Assembly (NCBI GenBank): GCA_036365145.1
Contig: JAEOAD010000005.1
Span: forward strand, 5,809,001-5,873,000
Length of the DNA: 64,000 nt
Direction of reading: 5' to 3'
From: Orientallactaga sibirica
Lineage: Eukaryota; Chordata; Mammalia; Rodentia; Dipodidae
How positions within the stretch are numbered: the first letter of the stretch is position 1; the number at the start of each line of letters is the position of its first letter. The notes beneath the pieces are model-generated. The model was given only the letters and a program-made list of their open reading frames with translations, made no database searches and was not told the origin of the DNA. Position numbers and translations under genes: made by a program. Positions 55,274-64,000 of the stretch are shown here, piece after piece.

Positions 55274-55494
55274 ATGATTTTCACTTCTTGATGTTTAATT
55301 GTCACATACTTACATCCTAGCTTTTCAGCATTGAGTGACATGTGAGAGAAGATTAGTATGTAGAAACCTATATGTCATTTGTATCTTGAAGTAAGGAATT
55401 AAGGACATGTTCTGGTGTGTATCTGTGTGTGTGTGTATACATTTAATTTAATTTACTTTAATTTAATTTTTAAATTTATTTATTTTTTATTTTT
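55274..55494. other. unique sequence
   Basis: A short GT run near 55420; otherwise unassigned. Confidence 0.5.
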
Positions 55495-56230
55495 TTGTTT
55501 TTTTAATTATTATTTTTTATTGACAACTTCTATACTTACATACAAAAAACACATGCTATTTCCCTCCCCTCCCCCCAAATTTAATTTTATTTTTAAGAAA
55601 AGGTTAGGGCTGGAAAGATGGCTTAGCGGTTAAGGTGGCTTGCCTGTAAAGCCAAAGGACAAAGGTTTGATTCCCCATGACCCACATAATCCAGATGAAC
55701 AAGGAGTTCGTTTGCAGTGACTGAAAGCCCTGGAGCACCCATTCTCTCTCTATCTGTCTTTCTTCCTCTCTCTCAAACAAATAAAATAAAATAAAGTTAA
55801 AAAAAACCAATTATATCTACTCTCCCACACCCCCATTCTACTGAGGTCCCTCCTTGGTGGGGTAATTGGTATTCACTGTGGGGTTACGAGGGTCTCAGTC
55901 AGTCCCTGGGGGTGGGGGCTGCATGCCCAGGAATATTCCTACCTACTCTGTGGCTCTTACAACCTTCCCAAAAAGCCCTCTCTTCCATCAGGTTTCCTGA
56001 GCGTTGGCAGGCGTGTTAACCATCTGATTTTGTGTTGTGCTCCCTGCTGCCTCTAGATTTCTGCTTTGATGAGTTGTGAGGGACCACAGAGTCTGTCACC
56101 TGTCACCATCATCCTGGAGCTTGTTGTCAGGCTAGCAGCGAGGACAGTACTGTGTCACCATTTCTCCTGCCATGTTTCGAGGGCCCCGTCTGAAGTGACA
56201 GAGATGACTCCTCTTGTGCTAGGTGGTCAG
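55495..56230 (-). mobile_element. L1 3' UTR, antisense, first of two
   Basis: The tail 'ttattgacaacttctatact' (55518) and body 'acacccccattctactgagg', 'ggtattcactgtggggttac' are the complement of 61.2-62.2 kb. A SINE at 55607-55806 splits it. Confidence 0.85.
55607..55806 (+). mobile_element. B2-like SINE with body deletion
   Basis: 'gatgaacaaggagttcgttt' lacks the usual 'ggtggcgcatgcatctg' segment. Inserted in the antisense L1. Confidence 0.93.
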
Positions 56231-56249
56231 CTGGCTTTTCTTTTCTTTT

Positions 56250-56392
56250 CTCTTTTTGGTTTTTCAAGGTAGGGTCTCACTCTAGCCCAGGCTGACCTGT
56301 AATTCACTATGTAGTCTCAGGGTGGCCTTGAATTCACTCATGGTGATCCTCCTACTCTGCCTCCTGAGTACTGGGAGCCACCATGCCCAACT
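56250..56392 (-). mobile_element. B1 SINE
   Basis: Reverse B1 with a 4-bp 'actc' duplication and loss of 'gattaaaggcgtgc' near its 5' end. Confidence 0.92.
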
Positions 56393-56405
56393 TAGCTTTT
56401 CTTTT

Positions 56406-56431
56406 TATTTATTTATTTTATTTTGAGAGAG

Positions 56432-56474
<43 letters not shown>

Positions 56475-56681
56475 GAGGCAGAAACAGAGAGAGAATGGGC
56501 ATGCCAGTGGCCTCTCAGCCACTGTGAATGAACACCAGATGCATGCGCCCCCTTGTGGGCAAGTTTAGCGTTGTGCCCTTGTGTCACTTTACGTCTGGCT
56601 AAACGTGGGACCTGGAGAATCCAACGGGTGTTTTTAGGCTTGGCAGGCAGTCGCCTTAACCACTAAGCCATCTCTCCAGTC
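56406..56681 (-). mobile_element. B2-like SINE, long form
   Basis: CTCF-like block 'gcgcccccttgtgggc' at 56545-56560. Target copies 'agcttttctttt' at 56394 and 56683. Confidence 0.95.
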
Positions 56682-56699
56682 TAGCTTTTCTTTTATTAA

Positions 56700-57035
56700 T
56701 TAATTTTATATAGGTTTTAAGCATAGACCATCCTCCCTCAGTCCCCATTTCCCCGAGGGCCCTCTTCAGCTTATTTTTATTTTTAGTTTTTGGTATTTAC
56801 TGGGTGGTAATTAGGGCCTCAGTTAGTCTCTGGAGGGGTCTGTGTCTCGGGATGCTTCTACCTGCCCAATGGCTCTTACAGTCATCCTCCCACTCCCTCT
56901 TGCGCTACAGCCCCCGAGCCTTGGCAGGTCTCTCAGCACATTGGTTTAGTGCTGAGTTCTCTGTATTTCTGCTTTGATGTGTTTTGATTCCTGGTAAATA
57001 GGGTAGAGGTGGCATGAGTCCCCTTGGAGTCATCC
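56700..57035 (-). mobile_element. L1 3' UTR, antisense, second of two
   Basis: 'cagttagtctctggaggggt', 'ccaatggctcttacagtcat', 'cccgagccttggcaggtc' parallel 55.85-56.05 kb. Confidence 0.75.
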
Positions 57036-57515
57036 CAAAGTTGATGATAATGCTTCACTTTGGACTCAGTTATTTACTGCCTTCAAAATATAAGTGAAGT
57101 TAAGATCTATCCCCCAAGTTCATGTGGTTTGGGGGCTTCAAGTTCTTGTAGAATATGAGAGTTAAGAAGTTGTTGAATAGCTCAGGACCACATTGTCCTG
57201 CAGTGGACGGGCTGACCTGGAATGGAGGACAGCGCTGGTGATGGCTCTGTTCATCTCCCAGCAATGGTGGTCCAACAGCATCTTTCCTTGAAGAACTATA
57301 AATGTTTCCCTCACAGACATCTGCCTAGTCATTTTGTTCTTTTACATTTTTGATTAATGATCACATTTTTAGTACCCAGATTTAAAGCTGAATCCTACTT
57401 TTTCTAATTGCTCAGTATTTCTTTCTTGAAAACAATGCTGAAACCCAAAATGCAAGGGCCTTCTTCTATATAGTAGGTTTGCAATAAAACATTTATTTCT
57501 TTTTTCTTGTTTTTT
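57036..57515. other. unique sequence
   Basis: No recognised element. Confidence 0.5.
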
Positions 57516-57517
57516 TT

Positions 57518-57727
57518 TATTAACATTTTATTTACTTATTTATTTGAGAGAGAGAGAGAGAGAGCATAGAAGAGAGAATGGGCACGCTGGGGCCTCCAGC
57601 CACTGCAAACGAACTCCAGATGCATGCGCTCCTTTGTGCATCTGGCTTATGTGGGTCCTGGGGAATTGAACTGGGGTCCTTTGGCTTCACAGGAAAACAC
57701 CTTAACTGCTAAGCCATTTTCCTAGAC
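57518..57727 (-). mobile_element. B2-like SINE, short form
   Basis: GA tract, standard body, diverged head 'ccattttcctagacc'. Directly followed by a same-strand B1. Confidence 0.93.
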
Positions 57728-57886
57728 CTTTTTTTGGGGGGGGCGGGGTTTCAGGTACAGTTTCACTCTAGCCCAGGCTGACCTGGAATTCACTATGTAA
57801 TCTCAAGGTGGCCTTGTACTCATGGCAATCCTCCTACCTCTGCCTCCCAAGTGCTGGGATTAAAGGCATGTGCCACCATGCCTGGC
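57728..57886 (-). mobile_element. B1 SINE
   Basis: A T/G-run start ('ttttttggggggggcggg'), reverse B1 to 'caccatgcctggctg'. Confidence 0.94.
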
Positions 57887-57887
57887 T

Positions 57888-58204
57888 GAATGTAGCTTTT
57901 AATTACCATGCAAGGCTTTGAGGTGGAGTGTGTATCAGTGGATCCTATTCTAAAGGGGGCAACATGAAACCATGGGGGTCCACACTGTTCCAACAGGACT
58001 TTCAGGACGTTCTCAGTTGGGACATTTTCCTGGGTATTAAATTTCACGCAGAATTTTGCTCTTGGAAAGATCTTCAGCATTACACTTTAAATGTTACCTG
58101 GAACAGGGCTTAGAGCCTAGAATGCCATACCCTTCTTAACATTCATACTAGTTCCTCTTAGCTCTTCAGAACTACATTATAGACTGAAACAGAGTAAAAT
58201 GTTG
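57888..58204. other. unique sequence
   Basis: An 86-codon minus frame begins here and ends in the B1; no domain recognised. Confidence 0.5.
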
Positions 58205-58545
58205 AGGATAGAAATTGTACTGGGACTCCTACCAGGATGAAGCTCTTACCCCCAATAAGACTATGTCTGGAGACAGGGCCTTTTTAAGGATGCCATTAAA
58301 GTCAAATGGATCATTAGAGTGGGACACTAATCCTGGAGGAAGCTCATGACACTTTGGGGTTGGGAAAAACCCTGTGGTGGATGACACAGTGCACCATCCT
58401 AACCCAACAAGTGTGGCCACGGCAGAAAGCAACTGCACTCAGGAGCTGCCACCCGCCTTGTCCACGTGAGAAAATAACTGTGTTGCTCAAGCCACCAATC
58501 TGCGTTGTCTTGTTATGACAGACTACACAAAGCAACCCAAGCAAT
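58205..58545 (+). mobile_element. MLT1-like LTR
   Basis: 'agactatgtctggagacagg', 'attagagtgggacactaatc', 'gtgagaaaataactgtgttg' and 'cttgttatgacagac' match the order of an old MaLR LTR in sense orientation. Confidence 0.65.
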
Positions 58546-58574
58546 AATATGTCAAAAATAACAGAAGTAATTCA

Positions 58575-58927
58575 CTAGGAGGTTATATTTATATCCTTCC
58601 TATTGCTGTGGCAAAATGCCTGACAATCAGCTTAAGGGAGGCAGGGTTTATTTAAGCTCACGTTCCCAGGTTACAGTCCATCACGGTAGGGCGGGCATGG
58701 TGGCAGGAGCTCGAAGCAAAGCTGGTAATATTCAATCCACAGTGAGGAAGCGGAGAGAGAGAGAGATGAATGCTGCTTTCAGTCCTCTCCCCTCCCACAG
58801 TTAAGATGAGTCTCCCCATTTTAATGAACCTAGCAAGATAACCCCTCACAGGCATGCCCAGAGGATAACTTAATCTGGACCATCCTTCACAGGTGATTCA
58901 AGTTGACAGTCAACGTAAACCACCACA
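58575..58927 (-). mobile_element. LTR, ORR1/MT-like, antisense
   Basis: 'ttgctgtggcaaaatgcctg', 'ggcagggtttatttaagctc', 'ggcatggtggcaggagctcg', 'gttgacagtcaacgtaaacc', 'ccacca' end. Solo; starts 30 bp after the previous LTR in the opposite direction. Confidence 0.65.
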
Positions 58928-60284
58928 GAAGTCAATAGGTGGGTTAAAAAAAAAAAGACATTTTCCCACAGCTCCACTTTGTTCTTACCTCAGATCCTGA
59001 CCTGCACAGGCAACAACCAGGTGCTCCTCTGCCCTCTTACTTCTCTATGGTTGGCCAACAGGAAGAAAGACAAGAGGGCCATGAGGGCATCGGTTGATTG
59101 ACACAGAAACTTGCCTGCAGGCCCACGTGGTCCATATCCTCATCTGGAGGAAGAGCCGGGTGCATGGCAGGTGTCTTAACACCCAGACACAATTCTCTGG
59201 GTTGTCGTATCTGTCACCTTCCCTCCATCTCTTCAGGCCTGAAGGTGTGAAGCGAAGCGTCTCCCTTTTGAATGCCAGGGCTCCTGTACCACATCAGCCT
59301 TTGCTGTTCACCTTCCCCCTACCATTTTTCCAAGTGAGTTCTTGTATTAAATTCTCTTCCAATTCTCCTCATATGAGTGAGCCATTATTTCCCTGCCTGG
59401 ACTCTGACAAAGGCTGAAATATATAATCTATTCTATTTCACAGAAGAAATGGATTTTCCCCCCTAGTATCACCAGAGGAGGTGGTAGTGTTGATAAGGAG
59501 AGGTGTGTGCAAGATTATTATATGCTCATGGGTTTTTTTTTTTTTTTTGCCCAGAATAAAAGGTTTCTTCCAAGCAGGCCAGAATAATTCCACACTTCAG
59601 GAGGCCACAATTCTCTCTTCAGTATCTGCCTGCTTCTCATGGTGTTTGTATTTGTTAGGAATTTTGCTGACTCTACTTGTAATGCAGTACAATGAAAATC
59701 GTGGCTCACATCAGACAAGGGGTTTATTTTCTTATTATGGGAGAAGCGTATTTCCCCACCCCATAATTCCAGGATAGTCTTGTGGCAATAGCATGTGACA
59801 GAAGTGACAATAGGCAAGTCCCAAGCATGAGCCTCCAAAGCGTTCACTTTCAAAGCTTTCTCTCTGGGGACTCTGCTATTGCTGGAAGACAGAACACACT
59901 AGAAATCTCCTGCTGTCATCACCATTGCAACCAAGGCTGTGAAAACCCAGCTCAGCCCAGCCCACCTAGCAGCTAACTGAAGATGAATGAATACAGTCAA
60001 GACCAGTCAACACTAGCTCAGATTAGAACCATCTAGAGAACCTCAGAATATAGAAGCGGAACTCAGGTGAATTTTTAAGCTACTAAGCTTTGCTATGCAA
60101 TATGTTATGATATGCTATTGAAGTCTATCATAGTCTAAGGCTCTTTCAGGTCAGTGCTTAGCTAGTCTGGAGGTTCGAGATATTTTCTCACATTTATGAA
60201 AACTCTGCTGGAATGTCAGTCATTATACCTACATTCCAAACAGTCTTCCACATGAGACTGGAGCTTCTTTTAAAAGAACTTCTT
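58928..60284. other. long unique block
   Basis: About 1.36 kb. Frames of up to 111 codons overlap on both strands (59518-59853); none shows a recognisable domain. A T-run at 59531-59546 may be the tail of a lost insertion. Confidence 0.5.
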
Positions 60285-60285
60285 G

Positions 60286-60602
60286 GGGCTGGGGAGATGG
60301 TTCAATCGGTAAAGCACTTGCGTACTTGGGCTCCTCAGTGGGTGAGGTGGGGCATGGCTGAAACCCCAGAGCTCTAGATGGAGCTCCCAGGCAAGCTGGC
60401 TTGTCAAAGTAGCTGAATTGACAAGCTCTGGGTTCAGTGAGGGACCATGTCTCCATACATCAGGCAGGCAGTATGCAATTGAGAAAGACACTCAGCACTG
60501 ACCTGATTTCCAATCACATCCACAACCCCTGCACACACAAAATGCACTCCCTCAAACATATGCACACACATATAAATACTATATACACACACATGCAAAT
60601 AA
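60286..60602 (+). mobile_element. B4-like SINE
   Basis: 'ggggctggggagatggttca' head, 'aaagcacttgcgtacttggg', diverged middle and a CA-rich end at 60530-60600. Confidence 0.6.
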
Positions 60603-60693
60603 GGGTTGGGGATTTAGCTCAGTGGATGAGCACCTGCCTAGCAAGTGCAAGACCCTAGGTTCGGTCCTCAGCACTGAAAAAAAAAAAAAAGAC
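60603..60693 (+). mobile_element. ID element
   Basis: 'gggttggggatttagctcag' then 'tggatgagcacctgcctagc', 'aagtgcaagaccctaggttc' and an A14 tail. The A-box 'tagctcagtgg' and B-box 'ggttcggtcc' are intact, as in BC1/tRNA-Ala-derived ID SINEs. It directly follows the B4-like element. Confidence 0.93.
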
Positions 60694-60713
60694 AAAATCA
60701 CAAAAAGACCAAA

Positions 60714-60745
<32 letters not shown>

Positions 60746-60781
60746 CCCAAGGGAACTAACACACATGCAAAGAAGAAATTA

Positions 60782-60949
60782 TTTATTTTTATTTATTTAT
60801 AAGGAGAGAGGGGGGAGAGAATGGGCATTCCGAACTCCAGATGCATGCACCGCTTTGTGCATCTGGCTTTACTTGGGTCCTGGAGAATCGAACCCATGTC
60901 ATCAGGCTCTGCAAGCAAGCTCTTTTAATAGCTGAGCCATGTCCCCAGC
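60782..60949 (-). mobile_element. B2-like SINE with body deletion
   Basis: 'gggcattccgaactccagat' shows loss of the 'cagggcctccagccactgca' segment. TSD 'caaagaag' at 60769 and 60950. Confidence 0.92.
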
Positions 60950-61214
60950 CAAAGAAGGACTTTCTGAGATCACCACCCAATGGTCTCATGAACTACAGTT
61001 CTCTGCAAGGAAGATAAAAATGTATTGCTTTTATAGCTCGGCACGTTGCAGCTGATTGTCCCAAAAGAGGAACAGGAAAATCTGAGCTAACATAGCAGCT
61101 GTAGCTCCGGCTGCCTGAGTATGATGAGCACATTGGAGTATTAGGACAGATTATCTAGGTCTGTTGAGGAAGGTCTTATTCTATGACATAGAACTAAGCA
61201 TGTTCTAGAGCTAA

Positions 61215-62205
61215 ATGATAAGACCCTATTGCTGAAAACCCCACAGACGCAGAACCTCAAGAGATCACACTGGAACATGGAAGAAAGCCAGTTCCCTGAT
61301 GGCTAGCCCTCATAGTGCTGGAAAGTGCTATGCAAGCTGCTGGGGGGAAAAGGCCACCAACAGTGTGAACAAGCAGGGGATCCTGCAAACTATGAAAGCA
61401 AACAGCCAGACAAGATGTACAGAACTGTGCAATAGTGGCACACCATTTGTGCTGGTAAGATATGCTTTCTGATTGGATAAGAGAACCCTCAGTGGGAGAG
61501 AACTCATACCTTATACAGACAGCCAACTCAGAATCCTACAAATATGATGGTCATAGACTCCAAAGAGAAGCTCCTACCAGCTTTGGCCAAAAAAGAGTGG
61601 CTGCACCCATCAAAATGTCTGTCTCTGCTTATCCCCTTTAATCTTTGCTACTCTCACTTGTGGTTGAAAAATTTGTTGTTTTTAAGATGGCAGTGAGAAG
61701 CAGGGAGAACCAAAATACATCAAAAAGGCAAGACAAGGTGGCCAACTGCCTGGCATGAGAAGAGGCACCTCTAGCACATCTGCCAGGGCCCAGGTGACAC
61801 CACAGACAGAGGAAGTGGCGGCTTAAACATGAGCGCTGCTCTCACTGCTAGCCTGACAACCTGCTCCAGGGAGATGGTGACAGATACTGAGGACACTCAA
61901 AACTCATCAAAGCAGAGACCCAGAGGTTGCAGAGAGCTCAAAACGAAGCTAGACTTATAACGCAGCCACCGAGGCTCAGGGAATGTTGCAGAAGGAGGGG
62001 TGGAAAGAGTGTAAGCAGCACAGATGGGAAGGCGCATCCCAAGACATCCCTCCCTTCTGAGAATGACTGACACATTCATACCCCCATAGTGAATACCAAT
62101 AACCCCACTAAGCAGGACCCTCAGCGGAATGGGGGTGGGGAAGAGGATAACATGAGGGGAATGGGATTTGATCTGTCCATAAAGTTTCTAATTAATATAC
62201 ACAGA
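61215..62205 (+). mobile_element. L1 3' UTR, sense
   Basis: 'gtgcaatagtggcacaccat' parallels 24.09 kb, 'gagcgctgctctcactgcta' and 'agtgaataccaataacccca' are complements of the antisense copies, and 'gaatgggggtggggaagagg' precedes the end. No poly-A tail or TSD was found, and the left edge is approximate. Confidence 0.75.
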
Positions 62206-62640
62206 AAGAATGAATCATATCATAACTAGGTCAGAGATAAACATGTGTGCCTTTACAATGAGGTGAGTGAATTCTATTCTGGCTTTATTTCCAAATTTGT
62301 TTTCCCATCTGTACCACAATATGACTATGAAAACTGGTTTCAGAATGGTTTAAATCCTGTTGAGATTTTATAGCAAGGGAGCAGGCAAATACTAAGGGCA
62401 CTGCTTTGAGACCAAACCCCACTGTGAAGAAGATTGATGTAGACAGCTTACATGGTGAAGCAGGGAGCTTCCAGATACTTTAGCACCTCCAGACTTGCCA
62501 GTTTCTCTTTTCATTCAGATTTTTAGCTTGCATTTGTAAAGCCCGGTGCATGATTGATCCAAAGTAAATATGAATGAGATCTATCCTGGGATCAGTTCAT
62601 GCAAGAATCAAGGATCTCTGGCTGATAAAATTAGACAGCT
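62206..62640. other. unique sequence
   Basis: Nothing recognised. Confidence 0.5.
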
Positions 62641-62642
62641 GT

Positions 62643-62837
62643 TGGGCTGGAAAGTTTGCTCAGTGGTTAAAGGTGCTTGTTTGCAAAGCATAAAGGCCTG
62701 GGTTTGATTCCCCAGGACCCACATGAAATCTGGTGCATGAAGTGATTCATGTGTCTGGATGTCATTTGCAGTGGCAGGAGATCCTGGCACATCTATTCTC
62801 AGTTTCTCTCTCTATTCATCTCTCTCTTTCTTTGTCA
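62643..62837 (+). mobile_element. B2-like SINE, short form, diverged
   Basis: 'ttgggctggaaagtttgctc' head, 'ggtttgattccccaggaccc' B-box area, CT tract running into the GATA array. Confidence 0.92.
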
Positions 62838-62912
62838 GATGAATAGATAGATAGGTAGGCAGATAGATAGATAGATGATAGATAGATAGATAGATAGAGA
62901 GATAGATAGATA
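62838..62912. repeat. (GATA)n microsatellite
   Basis: About 75 bp of GATA units with 'ggtaggca' and 'gatgata' interruptions. It begins exactly at the tail of the preceding SINE. Confidence 0.95.
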
Positions 62913-62920
62913 TTAAAAAT

Positions 62921-63130
62921 AGGGTTGGAGAGATGGCTTAGAGGTTAAGGTGCTTGCCTGCAAAGCCAGAGTCCCAGGTTCAATTCCCCAGGACCCACAA
63001 AAACCAGATGCACAAAGTGGCACATGTGTCTGGAGTTGGTTTGCAGCAGCTGAAGGCCCTGGCATGCCCATTCTCTATCTGCCTCTTTCTCTCCTTATCT
63101 CTCACTCTCAAATAAAAAAATTAAAAAAAT
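62921..63130 (+). mobile_element. B2-like SINE, short form
   Basis: Head 'agggttggagagatggctta', B-box-like 'ggttcaattcccc', CT tract, AAATAAAAAAATT end. Confidence 0.95.
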
Positions 63131-64000
63131 AGACACCTGTCTACCTTGCTAACTACATTTATCCAGAGACATGTAAGAAAAGAAACTTACATGATATTAC
63201 TGTGGACATTCATTCCATGCCCATAAAATGCTCAAGATGTTCTAGAACAACAGTAATTTTGATGATCCATGGAAGAGGACCAGATTTTTATAGAATTTCC
63301 ACCTGGCTAAGTCTTGGCCACCCTGCCTATGACAACAGGAGCAGATGACCCATAGACTCACCACAGGAGTCCCGACCGCCTTGAACTAGTTGCCTGACAG
63401 CGAGCGCCCCAGGTCACATTCAAGCACAAACTTGGATGTCCTGACAGAGGGGGTAAAAAAAAAGTAAAAATTTCTAAAGCTCCTGATTTCTGTGTGCATC
63501 AGCACATAGTTGACAGATTAGCAGCAAAGAACTGAGATGCCGTGCGCCAGGGGAGGCTCATAGTCTTGTTGGGAAGATACCATTTGAGGAAAGAGAATCG
63601 CTCTCTGAAAGGAGCACTTAAGGAAGCCAGCTGATGCTGTTTCTGTTCTGACCCAGGGAGCAGCCCCTGAGGCAGGAGTTTAAGCGGAGCTAGTTTTTCA
63701 CGGGGTGATCACACCTATTGAGATGTGGGGATGTGAGGGAGGAGAGATGAAAGATGCTACCCAAACTGTGTTTGCAAACAGATAATTACTCTGGGTGACT
63801 GAGATGAACACCTTTGTTCCCCTCAAGCTGTGCAGGGGTTGAGCAGTTCCACGGGACACCAGGGGAAAATCCATGTGTGTCTTCCAGGTCCTACCTGTCT
63901 CCCGTTGGGGATTGCTTTGCTAATTGCTCTTTCTGGGGCTTCCCCTTGCTCCACACGTGAGCTGGGCATGTTCTGCTGAGAGAATGTCTCCAGGAAATCA
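63131..64000. other. unique block to window end
   Basis: About 870 bp free of recognised repeats, with a higher G+C feel than most of the window and a perfect TGTTTGCAAACA palindrome at 63769. No coding frame of note. Confidence 0.55.

Noticed and set aside
57820..58080. 86-codon minus-strand frame
   Set aside because: The C-terminal part is translated B1 sequence; the rest has no similarity I recognise.
60603..60680. tRNA gene
   Set aside because: The A and B boxes are those of an ID SINE, which has an A-tail and no tRNA cloverleaf 3' half. The same holds for all B2-like heads.

Overview
This is a mammalian, almost certainly rodent, nuclear DNA window with no gene that I can support. Rodent origin is shown by many B1 (7SL-derived) and B2-like (tRNA-derived) SINEs, several B3/B4-like SINEs, one intact ID element, rodent-type L1 3' ends, and MaLR-type LTRs. 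The B2-like consensus (body with 'cacaaggggg', pyrimidine-rich tail, AATAAA-type end) differs from the mouse/rat B2 I remember. It fits a dipodoid rodent such as a jerboa, but that species call is inference from memory.

Layout. 1-660 is the right end of a 40-bp minisatellite that runs off the window edge. 1.2-9.4 kb is dense in SINEs and antisense L1 pieces. 9.4-14.7 kb holds MaLR-type LTRs, including one LTR nested in another. 14.7-17.5 kb is a decayed antisense L1 interrupted by a stretch I cannot assign. 18-23 kb is mostly unique sequence with a TTTTA/TTTCA pentanucleotide array. 23.9-25.1 kb is a 5'-truncated L1 3' end with a readable target-site duplication (TSD). 26-32 kb is a nest of SINEs plus one LTR. 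32-38 kb is mostly unique. 38-45 kb carries SINEs, a probable MaLR internal region, and an LTR whose first 117 bp is tandemly repeated seven times. 45-50 kb has ancient MIR/L2-like relics and SINEs. 50.5-53.0 kb is a sense-strand L1 ORF2 relic. 53.3-55.0 kb is the longest quiet unique block. 55.5-57.0 kb has two tandem antisense L1 3' ends, 58.2-58.9 kb two LTRs, and 61.2-62.2 kb another sense L1 3' end. The last 0.9 kb is unique.

No reading frame shows convincing protein-family similarity, CpG-island context or exon structure. The longest frames are explained by repeats (GA tracts in SINE tails, the 117-bp LTR array, the pentanucleotide array) or by chance. The window is therefore best read as intergenic or deep intronic. 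Its content is a record of retrotransposition: stacked insertions at the same targets, tail-to-tail SINE pairs, and a long-form B2-like SINE that spreads a CTCF-like motif. I found no undescribed multi-gene system. The most interesting items are the LTR-internal array, the CTCF-like motif series, the FAME-like pentanucleotide configuration and the higher-order pattern in the first 660 bp.
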